DNA of 32,018 bases from Aeropyrum sp. (GCA_015523465.1 WAKF01000037.1:1-32018); one strand, 5' to 3'. Shown: positions 1 to 8,318, counted from the stretch's first letter. Made by a program: numbers and translations. Notes: generated by a model from the sequence alone, not told the origin.

Positions 1-39
1 CTATAGGATTAACTACCACCCCCACCCTCCTAGGGCTAC

Positions 40-846
40 TCACGTGAAACCTACACCTCGCGGCCCTACACTTCTATAGTGTTTAAGGGCGAGCCTGTAG
101 AGGCTAAGCTCTGCTAAGGCTAATACTGCTATGCTGGCAAGGGATGCTAGGACCTCCCCCCAGAGGCCCAGGTATGGGGGGTTACCTGTGGCCGCGTATC
201 TCAGCAGTTCTGCAGGGTGGCTGTAGGGTATGATCAGCGCTATAGACCTGAAGGGGTGGGGTAGGAGGCTAAGGTCTACTCCTACGCCGCCTCCAGCGAA
301 TAAAGCTAGGTTCATGATATCGAGGATGGGCCCTGGAACCTCTAGTCTCAAGCCGATCCAGGCTAGAGATAGGCTGTAGAGGACTGCCATGACGACTATA
401 GCCGTCAGGGAAGCTAGTAGTAGAGGCGGGTCCTCTATGGTTGCAGGCCAAATGCCTGTTGAAGTATAGAGTATGGGGGCTGCTATTGCTGCAATAGTCA
501 AACTTACTATGACGGATGGTAGGACCCTGAGCGCTAGGAAGAGCTTATGGCTAACGCCTGCAACTTCATTAGCGTCCATAAGACCGAGGAAGATATAGGA
601 TTTAACCCAATTCCCGATGACCCAGGTCGGCGAGCTTACGAGACTCCAAGCCACGACACTCCAGAACGCTAAAGGCACGGCTTCCCCATACTCACTTGGA
701 TCCGTGAAGGCTAGGATGGCATAGATAATGAGTAGTATCCAAAGAGCGTCGGTAACAGCCCAGTTAACAAGCTGAATCCGCATCCTCCAGGTTCTAAGCA
801 TGTGAGCCCAGGCAATTGCTAACACTATCCTCACGCTATCCTTCAT
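40..846 (-). CDS. ABC-2 type transporter permease (second permease of operon)
   Basis: Integral membrane subunit of an ABC-2 type exporter, 268 aa. About six hydrophobic segments are visible, including one near residues 30-47 and others around 100-125, 140-165 and 230-255. A short basic/aromatic N-terminus (AHMLRTWRMR) precedes the first segment, as in ABC-2 (CcmB/NatB-like) proteins. The ATG start at 846 overlaps the stop of the upstream permease by 4 nt (ATGA), so translation is coupled. It is the last gene of a three-gene minus-strand operon headed by the ATPase at 2676. The substrate is unknown and nothing here identifies it. Two different permeases with one ATPase suggest a heteromeric membrane domain. 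I see no motif beyond the family fold, so the call rests on hydropathy and operon context. Confidence 0.8.
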   Translation of the reverse strand: MKDSVRIVLAIAWAHMLRTWRMRIQLVNWAVTDALWILLIIYAILAFTDPSEYGEAVPLAFWSVVAWSLVSSPTWVIGNWVKSYIFLGLMDANEVAGVSHKLFLALRVLPSVIVSLTIAAIAAPILYTSTGIWPATIEDPPLLLASLTAIVVMAVLYSLSLAWIGLRLEVPGPILDIMNLALFAGGGVGVDLSLLPHPFRSIALIIPYSHPAELLRYAATGNPPYLGLWGEVLASLASIAVLALAELSLYRLALKHYRSVGPRGVGFT

Positions 847-1664
847 GCCGCCGAGCCCCTCAAATATATGGACCTTTCAAGCCTTAGAGAAGATATTAGA
901 CCCACGAGATTATAAGCTACAGCCATAAGGCCGAGGATATACATGATACTATAAAGCCTACCTCCCCAAGCAGCCTCAAAAGCCGCTGCTATCTTGGAGG
1001 CCTCAACTATGTAACTTATAGGCACTAAAGCGGCTACAACCTCCAAGATATCTGGAAGCAGTGCTATAGGATAGAAGACTCCTGAAAGAAGAAGCAGCAA
1101 GGGGTTTATGAAGCTAAGGACGTCAGACTCAACCTTGACCATGACAGTCAACATAGCAGCTACAACAGCAAGCCCCACGAGAGGAATCATCCCCGATATG
1201 AGCACTCCAATCACAATAATCATCCTAACTCCAGACTCCAATCCACCAAGCAAGATTACAGCCGGAGTTATCGATACGTAAGTTAAAGCCACGTTGAGCA
1301 GAGACCGTGCAAGCCCACTTGCGGCCAAATACGCTGGAAGACTCGGAGTCCCAGCTACTATATATGGTAGTACGCCAAGCCACCTATACCAGGCCGCAAA
1401 TGAAGCCCCATAGTCAACTATACTCACAGCCGTGAAGGCTATCCCGCTTGCTGCAAAAAGGAAGAATATGGGATTCGTGACTCCCAAGCTTCTGGAGAAT
1501 TCATCGAGGCTACCATAAGAAGACCCTAGGACTAATATTACAAACACCATGAGATAAGGCCATGTAAGGCTAGTGAATAACATAGAAGGGTTATTTTTAT
1601 ACACTCTCACGCTCATATAAACCTCGGCTGCAAACGATAGCAGTGCGGCCCTAACCGCCTCCAT
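843..1664 (-). CDS. ABC-2 type transporter permease (first permease of operon)
   Basis: Membrane subunit of the same ABC-2 exporter, 273 aa from the ATG chosen here. Hydrophobic segments include a pair near residues 25-50, others through 100-180, and one near 240-260. The segment around MLFTSLTWPYLMVFVILVLG matches the first TM region typical of ABC-2 permeases. An in-frame TTG at 1685 would lengthen it by seven residues. ATG at 1664 is preferred because GGTGGT lies just upstream (about 1671-1676) and it leaves a modest 14-nt overlap with the ATPase gene. Its stop overlaps the next permease start by 4 nt. The substrate is not deducible. Confidence 0.8.
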   Translation of the reverse strand: MEAVRAALLSFAAEVYMSVRVYKNNPSMLFTSLTWPYLMVFVILVLGSSYGSLDEFSRSLGVTNPIFFLFAASGIAFTAVSIVDYGASFAAWYRWLGVLPYIVAGTPSLPAYLAASGLARSLLNVALTYVSITPAVILLGGLESGVRMIIVIGVLISGMIPLVGLAVVAAMLTVMVKVESDVLSFINPLLLLLSGVFYPIALLPDILEVVAALVPISYIVEASKIAAAFEAAWGGRLYSIMYILGLMAVAYNLVGLISSLRLERSIYLRGSAA

Positions 1665-2676
1665 CTTTACCACCAGAACTCGCAACCACGATAAAGACGT
1701 CCTCTAGACTGGGTTCTAGCACCTTAGCCTCCACAACCCTCAGCCCCCGGGACTGGGAGACCCGTAGGACCTTCTCCACAACCCTTTCCTCCTCTCCGGG
1801 CTCTACAACAATCCTAACTTCCAGAATGTCGTTGTCACGTGAGAATTTGAGATATACGGGTCTCCCTAACACCTTAACTAGGTCCTTCCTCACCCCCTCG
1901 CCTCCATCGTAAATGGTACCTCTAAGCTTAACCTCCACAGGCACTTTCTTAGCGACTATCTTCTTCAATTCCTGTGGCGTCCCTTCAATAACAATCCTTC
2001 CCCCAACTATCATCGCAACTTTATCACTAACGATCTCGGCTTCATACATGTTATGGGTGGTCAGTATCACGGTCTTCCCCTTCTCAGCAAGGCTTCTCAG
2101 AAGCTTTCTCACATAGACCGAGCTGGGTGGATCAAGGCCTAGAGTCGGCTCGTCTAGCAGTAGGACCTCGGGGTCCCTGAGAAGAGCCCTAGCTAGGCCA
2201 AGCCTAGCTTTCATTCCTAGACTCATCTCTTCAAATAGTTTATCACTAGCTCCGAGGTCATTAAGCCCCACAACGTCTAGAACCTCGTCAACCCTCTCCC
2301 TCAAATCCTTCCCGCTAAGACCATAAACCATACCAAAGTAGATTAAGTTCTCCCTAGCAGTAAGCTTCCAAAAGAAACCTCTCTCAACACTCAATAAGAC
2401 TCCAATCCTCTTCCTAACCTCCCACCGCTCCCTTACAACGTCAAAACCAAGAACCCTAGCCTCGCCGCCGTCAGGCTCTAGTAGTGTCGCTAATATGTTA
2501 ATCGTTGTAGTCTTACCAGCCCCGTTAGGGCCTAAAAGGCTAAACACTATACCTTTCGAAACCCTAAAAGAAACTCCCCTCAGAGCCTCAACTACCCTTT
2601 TAGGCCGCATTAAGCCCCCTACAACATACCTTTTAACAAGCCCTTCAGCTTCTACAGCATAGACAGAGCTACCCAC
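1651..2676 (-). CDS. ABC transporter ATP-binding protein (ABC-2 exporter ATPase)
   Basis: Cytoplasmic ATPase of the exporter, 341 aa. Walker A is GPNGAGKT (residues 49-56), the ABC signature is degenerate (MSLGMKAR, about 151-158), and Walker B is LLLDEPT with D175/E176. The switch histidine lies in ILTTHNMYEAE. The Q-loop region (about 92-102, GVLLSVERGFF) shows no glutamine at the expected place, as in several CcmA/DrrA-type exporters. Residues about 245-335 form a C-terminal extension common in DrrA/NatA-like ATPases. The start is GTG at 2676; a TTTATG box at 2695-2700 on the minus strand suits a nearly leaderless transcript. First gene of the three-gene operon. Drug or lipid export is possible but not shown. 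Confidence 0.88.
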   Translation of the reverse strand: MGSSVYAVEAEGLVKRYVVGGLMRPKRVVEALRGVSFRVSKGIVFSLLGPNGAGKTTTINILATLLEPDGGEARVLGFDVVRERWEVRKRIGVLLSVERGFFWKLTARENLIYFGMVYGLSGKDLRERVDEVLDVVGLNDLGASDKLFEEMSLGMKARLGLARALLRDPEVLLLDEPTLGLDPPSSVYVRKLLRSLAEKGKTVILTTHNMYEAEIVSDKVAMIVGGRIVIEGTPQELKKIVAKKVPVEVKLRGTIYDGGEGVRKDLVKVLGRPVYLKFSRDNDILEVRIVVEPGEEERVVEKVLRVSQSRGLRVVEAKVLEPSLEDVFIVVASSGGKDGGG

Positions 2677-2973
2677 TACCCAGGCTCCCTACTACATAAA
2701 CTGTAGGGTAGAGAACCTAAGAAGCCCTCAAGAAGGATCACAACGTCAAGTCACTTACGATTTTTATCTGCATTGGGGGCTAAATGGGGGTTAGCTACTA
2801 AGAATTCTTTCTTTGTCTACTCAACGCGCATAGTAGTTATCGGGAGGAGCGGGACATTATAGACTCACCCTCTTAACGCCTTGTTAAGTCCCTGACATGC
2901 TTTCCCTTGACGAGTTTATGGGATAGAAGAGATAATCTTTCGTCCGAGCGGCGTAGAGAGGAGGCGGCGCGCT
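2677..2973. promoter_or_regulatory. Divergent intergenic region between ABC exporter operon and gyaR
   Basis: About 297 nt with no convincing gene or tRNA. It should hold two promoters. For the minus-strand ABC operon, the minus strand reads TTTATG at 2700-2695, about 24 nt before the GTG start. For gyaR, GAGTTTATGGG at 2911-2921 can serve as box A about 55 nt before the TTG start. A 6-bp perfect inverted repeat (CTTAAC at 2872-2877, GTTAAG at 2883-2888) lies upstream of the gyaR box and could be an operator. This is by eye only. Confidence 0.4.
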
Positions 2974-3993
2974 TTGTCAGGAAAGCCCCGTCTATTCATG
3001 ACCAGGAAGGTTTTCGATGAAGTTATTGATAGGCTCAGGGAGAAGTTTGAAGTTGAGGTATGGGATAGGTATCAGCCTCCGCCCTACGAGGTCCTGCTAG
3101 AAGAAGCTTTGAAGAGTGACGCTCTCTACACGCTTTTAACGGATAAGATAGATTGTAGTCTTCTAGAGAAGGCTTCTCCGAGACTGAGGATTGTCGCTCA
3201 AATGGCTGTAGGCTACGATAACATAGATGTCGAGTGCGCCACGAAGTATGGCGTGTATGTTACTAATACTCCAGGGGTCCTTACGGATGCAGTAGCGGAG
3301 CTCACCTGGGCTTTAATACTAGCTGTTACGAAGAGGATAGTCGAGGCAGACGTCTTCGTTAGGTGGGGCGAGTGGAAGAGGCTAGAAACTGGATGGCACC
3401 CGATGATGATGCTGGGTGTGGAGCTTAAGGGGAAGACGCTGGGTATTCTGGGTATGGGAAGAATCGGGAAGCGTGTAGCCGAGATCGGTAAAGCGTTCGG
3501 CATGAAGATAATCTATCATAGCAGAAAGAGGAAGGAGGATGTAGAGAAAGAGCTAGGAGCTGAGTATAGGAGCTTGGAGGACCTGCTAAAGGAGTCGGAT
3601 ATTCTCAGTATACACGTACCACTCTCGCCCGAGACAAAACATTTGATAGGAGAGAAGGAACTTAGGATGATGAAGCCCACAGCAATATTAATAAACACAG
3701 CTAGGGGCCCTGTAGTAGATACTGAAGCCCTAGTAAAGGCTTTAAGGGAAGGATGGATAGCGGGTGCCGGGCTAGACGTGTTCGAAGAGGAGCCTCTAGA
3801 CCCTAATCACCCCCTTACAGCCTTCAAGAACGTAGTCCTAGCACCACACATAGGTAGCGCCACAAAGGAAACTAGGATGAAAATGGCTATGATGGCGGCT
3901 GAAAACCTAATAGCCTTCTCCGAAGGTAAGGTACCACCTAATCTAGTTAACAAGGATGTAGTAAAGATCAGGCCTCCGGGATTTGAAGACTAA
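2974..3993 (+). CDS. gyaR: Glyoxylate/hydroxypyruvate reductase (D-2-hydroxyacid dehydrogenase)
   Basis: Soluble NAD(P)H-dependent reductase that converts glyoxylate to glycolate and/or hydroxypyruvate to D-glycerate, 339 aa, the usual size. The N-terminal substrate domain carries the family sequence AQMAVGYDNID and then NTPGVLTDAVAELTWAL. The Rossmann motif is GILGMGRIGKRVAEIGKAFG, followed by YHSRKRK after the second strand, whose basic residues would favour NADPH. The catalytic triad is visible: R244 (INTARGPVVD), E273 (DVFEEEPLDP) and H292 (APHIGSAT). The start is TTG at 2974, with GGAGG at 2960-2964 about 9 nt upstream. It appears monocistronic, with AT-rich sequence after the stop. Substrate preference within the GyaR/GRHPR group is inferred. 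Confidence 0.92.
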   Translation: MSGKPRLFMTRKVFDEVIDRLREKFEVEVWDRYQPPPYEVLLEEALKSDALYTLLTDKIDCSLLEKASPRLRIVAQMAVGYDNIDVECATKYGVYVTNTPGVLTDAVAELTWALILAVTKRIVEADVFVRWGEWKRLETGWHPMMMLGVELKGKTLGILGMGRIGKRVAEIGKAFGMKIIYHSRKRKEDVEKELGAEYRSLEDLLKESDILSIHVPLSPETKHLIGEKELRMMKPTAILINTARGPVVDTEALVKALREGWIAGAGLDVFEEEPLDPNHPLTAFKNVVLAPHIGSATKETRMKMAMMAAENLIAFSEGKVPPNLVNKDVVKIRPPGFED

Positions 3994-4107
3994 TACCATA
4001 ATTATTTATATTTCTCATACATTTTAATATATAAATATTAAATCGTATAAAGGTGTTGCACTAGCATACAAAAACACGTTTCTCTCGGACCCCCACCCCT
4101 AGCTACC
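3994..4107 (+). promoter_or_regulatory. AT-rich intergenic region: gyaR terminator and methylase promoter
   Basis: Just after the gyaR stop come T-rich runs (ATTATTTATATTTCTC, from about 4009) that fit an archaeal terminator. An 8-bp perfect inverted repeat follows: TTTAATAT at 4023-4030, spacer ATAA, ATATTAAA at 4035-4042. GTATAAAGG at 4045-4053 is a good box A candidate about 55-60 nt before the ATG at 4108. The repeat abuts the box and could be a repressor site, but in sequence this AT-rich it may be chance. Confidence 0.45.
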
Positions 4108-5934
4108 ATGAGACTGAAGCTGGGAGGGGGTTATACCTTGCCAATACCATCATGCGGCGACAGCTTACTAGAATCTATGCGAAAGAATACAGTACACTCT
4201 ATTTCACGTATCGGGGTTGAAAGGGAGAAAGGAAGGAGGGAGGGTATCTATAACGTCTTTAAGTGGTGGGGTCGAAGATTTGCATCTATAATTAGGGGTC
4301 TCTTAGCGGCTGTAGTGCTCCGCGAAGGTGATGATGCCCTAGCTATAGAGGCTGCTGAGGGGAGAGTGCCACTTAAGGTTATCGAGAGCGCTAGAGGGCT
4401 TACTTTGCTTGACGCTTATTCAGGCTCAGGGGTAGCGTCTATAGAGGCTGCGCGTTTAGGCTATAATGCCGTCGGAGTCGATATAGAACCCGCAGCATAC
4501 TATACGTCAACGGCTACATGGAGCATAGCATCGTGTAAGTGCAACGAGAAGATCATGTGCTTGGAAAGAGCTTTGATGAAGGCTTGGGCTGAAACTTCGA
4601 GTCTCTGGTGCATAACACCCTCTATCTGCATAGTCCACGTGCTAGCCTCTAGATGCCCGCCTTGCAGAGCCCCTATCTGGCTCTATACTAAGAAGGTTAA
4701 TGGTAGGAAGGTCCTCGGCGTTATAGACGATGATGGCAGTATACACGAGGTTAGTGTGGACGACTTAGCAGTATCCCCGTTAAACCCCTCGTTAAAGCTA
4801 AGTGGAAAGTCGCTCCCCGAGGTTGCTCCAGGCATAGTGGCTTACGCCGTCGAACTCTATAGTTTAGACGGGAAGAATAGAAGGTGGGTAAGCCTCCTTA
4901 ACGATACCAGTGAGTCCAAGGACATAAGGTTCTTTCTCGAGGAGTCTCTGGATAGGGCTAAAAAACTAGTAGGCTCTCTTAACCTTGGAGACGTATCAAT
5001 ACCGGAGGGTAGGGAGACTAGGAAGCTACTAAAGATGGGGATTAAACGAGTAGGAGACCTTTTAACCGAGAGGCAGAAAGCCTCTCTCCATGCTTTCATT
5101 AAGTGGTCCGGCATTAAATGTAGAGTTGAGGCTTCTCTAATAGTCGCTGGTGCCATGAGGTCTTCCAGTCTATTAGCGTTCTACTACCAGCCCGCCGGCA
5201 GGGTTAACCCGGGACTGGTAGTAAAGAGCTATTGGATGCCACCCAACCCGGTAGAGCTAAATCCTTTAGCAGGCACTATGAAGCCGTACCTCAAGCCTCT
5301 CGGGAGAGGAGGCCTTATGGGCTACGTGAAAAGGTACTCTAGAATTTGCAGAACCTGCTTTAAGGAGCCTCCGGGAAAGGCGTTATTCCTTATGAAGGAC
5401 CTAGCTAGGGTTAACGTGAGAGCAGACGTCTCCATAGCAGACCCTCCATATCCTAGAGGGTTCCGCTATTCAGAGACACTCCTACTACATAGATATGCTC
5501 TGAAAATAGCAGGCTTAAATCACGAGCCTGATAATGGAAGCTATGTTGACGGGCTTACCACTCATAAAAGATACTTAAATGCCATAAAGCCTAGCTTCGA
5601 GAAACTTTTAAAAACACTTCGCAAGGGAGCACCAGTTATATTGCTTGTAGGTGTTTACAATGAAGAGGCTGCCAAAGCCGTGATGGGGTTAGTAGACTTA
5701 ATGAGGAAGAATGGAGTAGGGATAGCTGGAATATATCCTTTTCTGGGGGAGGCCCCAGGGGCTTTGGGTAGGAGCAGAAGCAGGGTTGTCTTGGCTATTG
5801 CTGGGAGAAAGGGGTGCGGCTTTGATGATCCTAGAGTATATAAGCCCGGGGAGGTGATAGGGGCTGGATTGGAAAGGGAGGACGCTCTAGTATCCTCCAT
5901 AGCCAGCGCTATCACCTGTGAGAAGGGCATGTGA
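4108..5934 (+). CDS. Zn-ribbon-containing adenine-specific DNA methylase-like protein (COG1743/DUF1156 type)
   Basis: Predicted SAM-dependent N-methyltransferase, 608 aa. The N-terminal HSISRIG...KWWGRRF block (about 31-60) corresponds to the DUF1156-type start of COG1743. Motif I (SAM binding) is LLDAYSGSGVASIEAARLG, around D102-G108, followed by an acidic VDIEP strand end. The catalytic motif is DPPY at 445-448, in ADPPYPRGFRYSE. Between them lies a roughly 340-residue insert with clustered cysteines (C143, C145, C151, C168, C174, C183, C186, then C414/C417), a likely metal-binding ribbon. No restriction or defence gene adjoins, so this is an orphan. Its stop codon overlaps the GTG of the next ABC ATPase (ATGTGA). 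DNA adenine is the family's expected substrate; RNA or another target cannot be excluded. Confidence 0.75.
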   Translation: MRLKLGGGYTLPIPSCGDSLLESMRKNTVHSISRIGVEREKGRREGIYNVFKWWGRRFASIIRGLLAAVVLREGDDALAIEAAEGRVPLKVIESARGLTLLDAYSGSGVASIEAARLGYNAVGVDIEPAAYYTSTATWSIASCKCNEKIMCLERALMKAWAETSSLWCITPSICIVHVLASRCPPCRAPIWLYTKKVNGRKVLGVIDDDGSIHEVSVDDLAVSPLNPSLKLSGKSLPEVAPGIVAYAVELYSLDGKNRRWVSLLNDTSESKDIRFFLEESLDRAKKLVGSLNLGDVSIPEGRETRKLLKMGIKRVGDLLTERQKASLHAFIKWSGIKCRVEASLIVAGAMRSSSLLAFYYQPAGRVNPGLVVKSYWMPPNPVELNPLAGTMKPYLKPLGRGGLMGYVKRYSRICRTCFKEPPGKALFLMKDLARVNVRADVSIADPPYPRGFRYSETLLLHRYALKIAGLNHEPDNGSYVDGLTTHKRYLNAIKPSFEKLLKTLRKGAPVILLVGVYNEEAAKAVMGLVDLMRKNGVGIAGIYPFLGEAPGALGRSRSRVVLAIAGRKGCGFDDPRVYKPGEVIGAGLEREDALVSSIASAITCEKGM

Positions 5935-6842
5935 AAAGGGGGTTGAGTGTGTCTGAAGGCTACGTACTCACCCTAGAAGATGTGCATAAGACTTATCCTG
6001 GGGGAGTAAAGGCTCTTAAAGGTGTTACGGTTAGGGTTGAGAAGGGCGAAGTTGTAGGGCTTGTAGGTGCTAATGGTAGCGGAAAGAGCACACTAATTAA
6101 GATAGCACTAGGCATTCTCGGCAGGGATAAGGGCAGTGTAAGTCTCAATGGGCGAGACCCTTTCAGGGATCCTAGGGCTAGGGAAGGAGTTGGAGTGGTT
6201 TTTGAAAGACCTACGCTACCTGGAGGGCTGAGCGTGAGGAGGCTACTAGAGAACACTGCGAGGGTATATGGAGTTCCAAGGGACTATGTAGACGAGGCCA
6301 TTGATCTAGCGGGCTTGAGAGGGCACGAACACAAGACATTCCCCCAGTTAAGCGCTGGGTTAAAACAGAGGGCTGCTATCGCTCACGCGCTTGTAGGGCA
6401 ACCCGAATTCATTATAGCTGACGAGCCTACTAGTAACCTTGACCCTATAGAACGCTCTAAGATCCTTGAGATGCTAGCTAGGTTGAACAGGGAGAGAGGC
6501 GTTACACTCCTTATATCGAGCCATGTAATCTACGAGGTCATGAAGGTGGCTACCAGGATAATAGCCCTCAGAAGAGGGGTTGTTGTAAGGGATGGGCCTG
6601 TATCGCAGGTCCTAGCCTCTAATGTTAAAGTTAGAATTAGGGCTGCAAACCCCGAAGTAGTGGCAAAGACTCTCGAAGAAAGGGGGTTTGAAACGGTAAT
6701 TGCAGGGGCTTCGGTCTATACAAGGCTTAAGAGTGATAGGAGAGAGCTTATTGAAGCTCTTCTAGAAGCTGAGAAGAGGGGTGCCTTAGTACTATCCTTT
6801 GACACAGCCGAACCTAGCATAGAGGAGGTGATATCTGAGTGA
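5931..6842 (+). CDS. ABC transporter ATP-binding protein
   Basis: ATPase of a second ABC-2 type exporter, 303 aa. Walker A is GANGSGKST (46-54). The Q-loop position holds glutamate (VVFERPTLPGG, about 89-99). The signature is LSAGLKQRAAIAHAL (140-154), and Walker B is FIIADEPTSNLDP with D164/E165. The switch histidine lies in LLISSHVIYE. A C-terminal accessory region (about 220-300) resembles the regulatory end of CcmA-type proteins. The GTG start at 5931 overlaps the upstream methylase stop. In-frame TTG (5943) and GTG (5949) are alternatives, the latter with AGGGGG upstream. It is followed by its permease with a 4-nt overlap. Confidence 0.88.
   Translation: MKRGLSVSEGYVLTLEDVHKTYPGGVKALKGVTVRVEKGEVVGLVGANGSGKSTLIKIALGILGRDKGSVSLNGRDPFRDPRAREGVGVVFERPTLPGGLSVRRLLENTARVYGVPRDYVDEAIDLAGLRGHEHKTFPQLSAGLKQRAAIAHALVGQPEFIIADEPTSNLDPIERSKILEMLARLNRERGVTLLISSHVIYEVMKVATRIIALRRGVVVRDGPVSQVLASNVKVRIRAANPEVVAKTLEERGFETVIAGASVYTRLKSDRRELIEALLEAEKRGALVLSFDTAEPSIEEVISE
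6824..6832 (+). promoter_or_regulatory. Shine-Dalgarno site for the permease at 6839
   Basis: GGAGGTGAT is a perfect match to the archaeal anti-SD complement. It lies six nucleotides before GTG 6839, inside the end of the ATPase gene. It supports this GTG over the in-frame ATG at 6851. Confidence 0.75.
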
Positions 6843-7588
6843 GGCAGATTATGGGGAGGCTAGTAACTCTTACCGCACTAGACCTAGCAGATACTCTTAA
6901 ACCGCCGGGCTTCGACATAATGATAGTGCTGCTGGCAGCCCTCGGAGGGTCTCTAGCAGTAATCCAGCCCCTCACTCAGGGCTATGTGATCGTGTTTAGT
7001 GTTCTCGAGATAACAATGATAGCTATAACCATTTACCTAGCTCTTAGAGGGGCTGCAGGTATTACATCCCTTATTGAAAGCGGTATAATGAACGTCTATC
7101 TATCCTACCCAATTCCCAGGGAAGGCATTGCAGTGGTTCTTTTGATCAGCAGGGTGCTAGTACCTAGCATACTTCTATTAGGCGCCCCTACGCTGGTAGC
7201 CGTAATAATACTCTGGAGAAACGTTATAGACCATCCCCTGGAAGTTGTTGCCATGTATTCCTCATACCTTATCCAAGCCTTCTTCTACGGCTCCGTCTTC
7301 GCCTTGATATCGCTTAAGGCGAAAACCCCCGGTGCTAGTGGCGTCATAAGTGTAGCCTTCTACTTCGTCTACAACGTGGCGGCGGTACTGCTAGCCCATA
7401 TAGGCGCTTCCCGGGGTCTCGAGGAGCTCACTAAAATTGCCAATAGCATGATACTGCATATAGCCCTCTATAACATGTACTCGGGAGCGTACAACTTAGA
7501 TCTATGGAATCTAGCCTTCGTCCCGCTAGCAGCAGGGTTAACAGCCTCGGCTTTCATAGTATACTTCACAGTGAGGTTCGAGCCTTGA
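6839..7588 (+). CDS. ABC-2 type transporter permease
   Basis: Membrane subunit of the second exporter, 249 aa, with about six hydrophobic stretches (near residues 25-45, 50-70, 95-128, 140-160, 170-190 and 225-245). The GTG start at 6839 overlaps the ATPase stop by 4 nt (GTGA) and follows a perfect SD. The stop TGA (7586-7588) overlaps the TTG start of the downstream gene, so all four genes from the methylase to 8229 are translationally linked. The substrate is unknown. No catalytic motif is expected. The assignment rests on hydropathy and on pairing with the ATPase. Confidence 0.8.
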   Translation: MRQIMGRLVTLTALDLADTLKPPGFDIMIVLLAALGGSLAVIQPLTQGYVIVFSVLEITMIAITIYLALRGAAGITSLIESGIMNVYLSYPIPREGIAVVLLISRVLVPSILLLGAPTLVAVIILWRNVIDHPLEVVAMYSSYLIQAFFYGSVFALISLKAKTPGASGVISVAFYFVYNVAAVLLAHIGASRGLEELTKIANSMILHIALYNMYSGAYNLDLWNLAFVPLAAGLTASAFIVYFTVRFEP

Positions 7589-8229
7589 AGCCCCCTGTGC
7601 ACTTGCCCCTTTATTCTAGGATAGCTATAGCGATAGCCGCTGGCGTCATAGTAGCGGCGTTGCTAGGCCAATTCTTCGGGGCTAAGACCGAATCTTCCTT
7701 TAGCGGGGCCATAGGGGTTAGCGAAGGCAATGCAGCCCTTATCGCAGTACTCTCTGTTTCCTCTAGCGGAGAAGTGGAAATTAGTGTTGAAGGCGCTAGA
7801 AGCGTATACTACTTGGAGATAGCTGGTAGCCCACTAACAGCTATAAACCAGGTTACAGCCCTAGGAGTCCAAGTCGAGAGCCAGCGGTTCTTCTACGACG
7901 TCAGGTCTGGGCTAGGCTATGGCGATGCCCTTCTCAAAGCCGACCCGGCACTCCTAGCAGTATTACCCAGGCTCTCAGGCAACGTGATGGAGGCTGGAAA
8001 AGCCGGGAAAAACTCATTCCTAGTCAGAGAGGAAGTCGAGGCCGGCCAGGGCCTCGCTGTAATAGCTATACCAGGGAGCGATAGAATCGAGTACTCAGGG
8101 GTATTCAGGGTAGAAGGATATTATAGGATGAACCTGGAGACGGCGTTACTAATAGCCTCAGCAATAACCCTTGCATCCCTGGTGCCAACCCTAGCAGGCA
8201 GGGCCCTCCAAAAACTTTCGCAAAGCTAG
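7585..8229 (+). CDS. TM-anchored extracytoplasmic protein linked to ABC-2 exporter (unknown function)
   Basis: I do not recognise this family. From the TTG start chosen here it has 214 aa. A single N-terminal hydrophobic helix (IAIAIAAGVIVAALLGQFFG, about 12-31) is followed by a polar, mostly beta-rich domain of about 140 residues, and then a second hydrophobic segment near the C-terminus (TALLIASAITLASLVPTLAG, about 187-206). This predicts a domain outside the membrane between two anchors. The open frame reaches back to 7504, inside the permease. TTG at 7585 is preferred because it gives a 4-nt overlap (TTGA) like the rest of the operon, and because the upstream extension is polar and unrelated to a membrane start. 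A role as accessory or substrate-receiving subunit of the exporter is inferred only from linkage. Confidence 0.65.
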   Translation: MKPPVHLPLYSRIAIAIAAGVIVAALLGQFFGAKTESSFSGAIGVSEGNAALIAVLSVSSSGEVEISVEGARSVYYLEIAGSPLTAINQVTALGVQVESQRFFYDVRSGLGYGDALLKADPALLAVLPRLSGNVMEAGKAGKNSFLVREEVEAGQGLAVIAIPGSDRIEYSGVFRVEGYYRMNLETALLIASAITLASLVPTLAGRALQKLSQS

Positions 8230-8310
8230 AATGAAGTTTCGGGGCCCAGCGTGGGTCAAGGTAACTGGGGTCCCGAGGAGGTTAATAGGCCCCGAACTAG
8301 GATTCATCAT

Positions 8311-8318
8311 GGGAGGGG
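8311..8318 (+). promoter_or_regulatory. Shine-Dalgarno site that sets the radA start
   Basis: GGGAGGGG lies ten nucleotides before TTG 8329. It argues for that start rather than GTG 8251, which would add 26 polar residues with no counterpart in typical RadA proteins. A weak box A candidate (TTAATAG, about 8283-8289) lies about 40 nt before the start. Confidence 0.6.

Noticed and set aside
2677-2973. tRNA or small RNA in the longest intergenic gap
   Set aside because: No cloverleaf, T-loop (GTTCAAATC-like) sequence or C/D box pair could be found by eye.
7504-7584. Longer start for the exporter accessory protein
   Set aside because: It lies wholly inside the permease gene. The TTG at 7585 gives the same 4-nt overlap style as the other genes of the operon.
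4108-8229. Restriction-modification, BREX or DISARM-like defence island around the methylase
   Set aside because: No nuclease, helicase, phosphatase or DUF499-like gene is adjacent; the downstream genes are transporter subunits.
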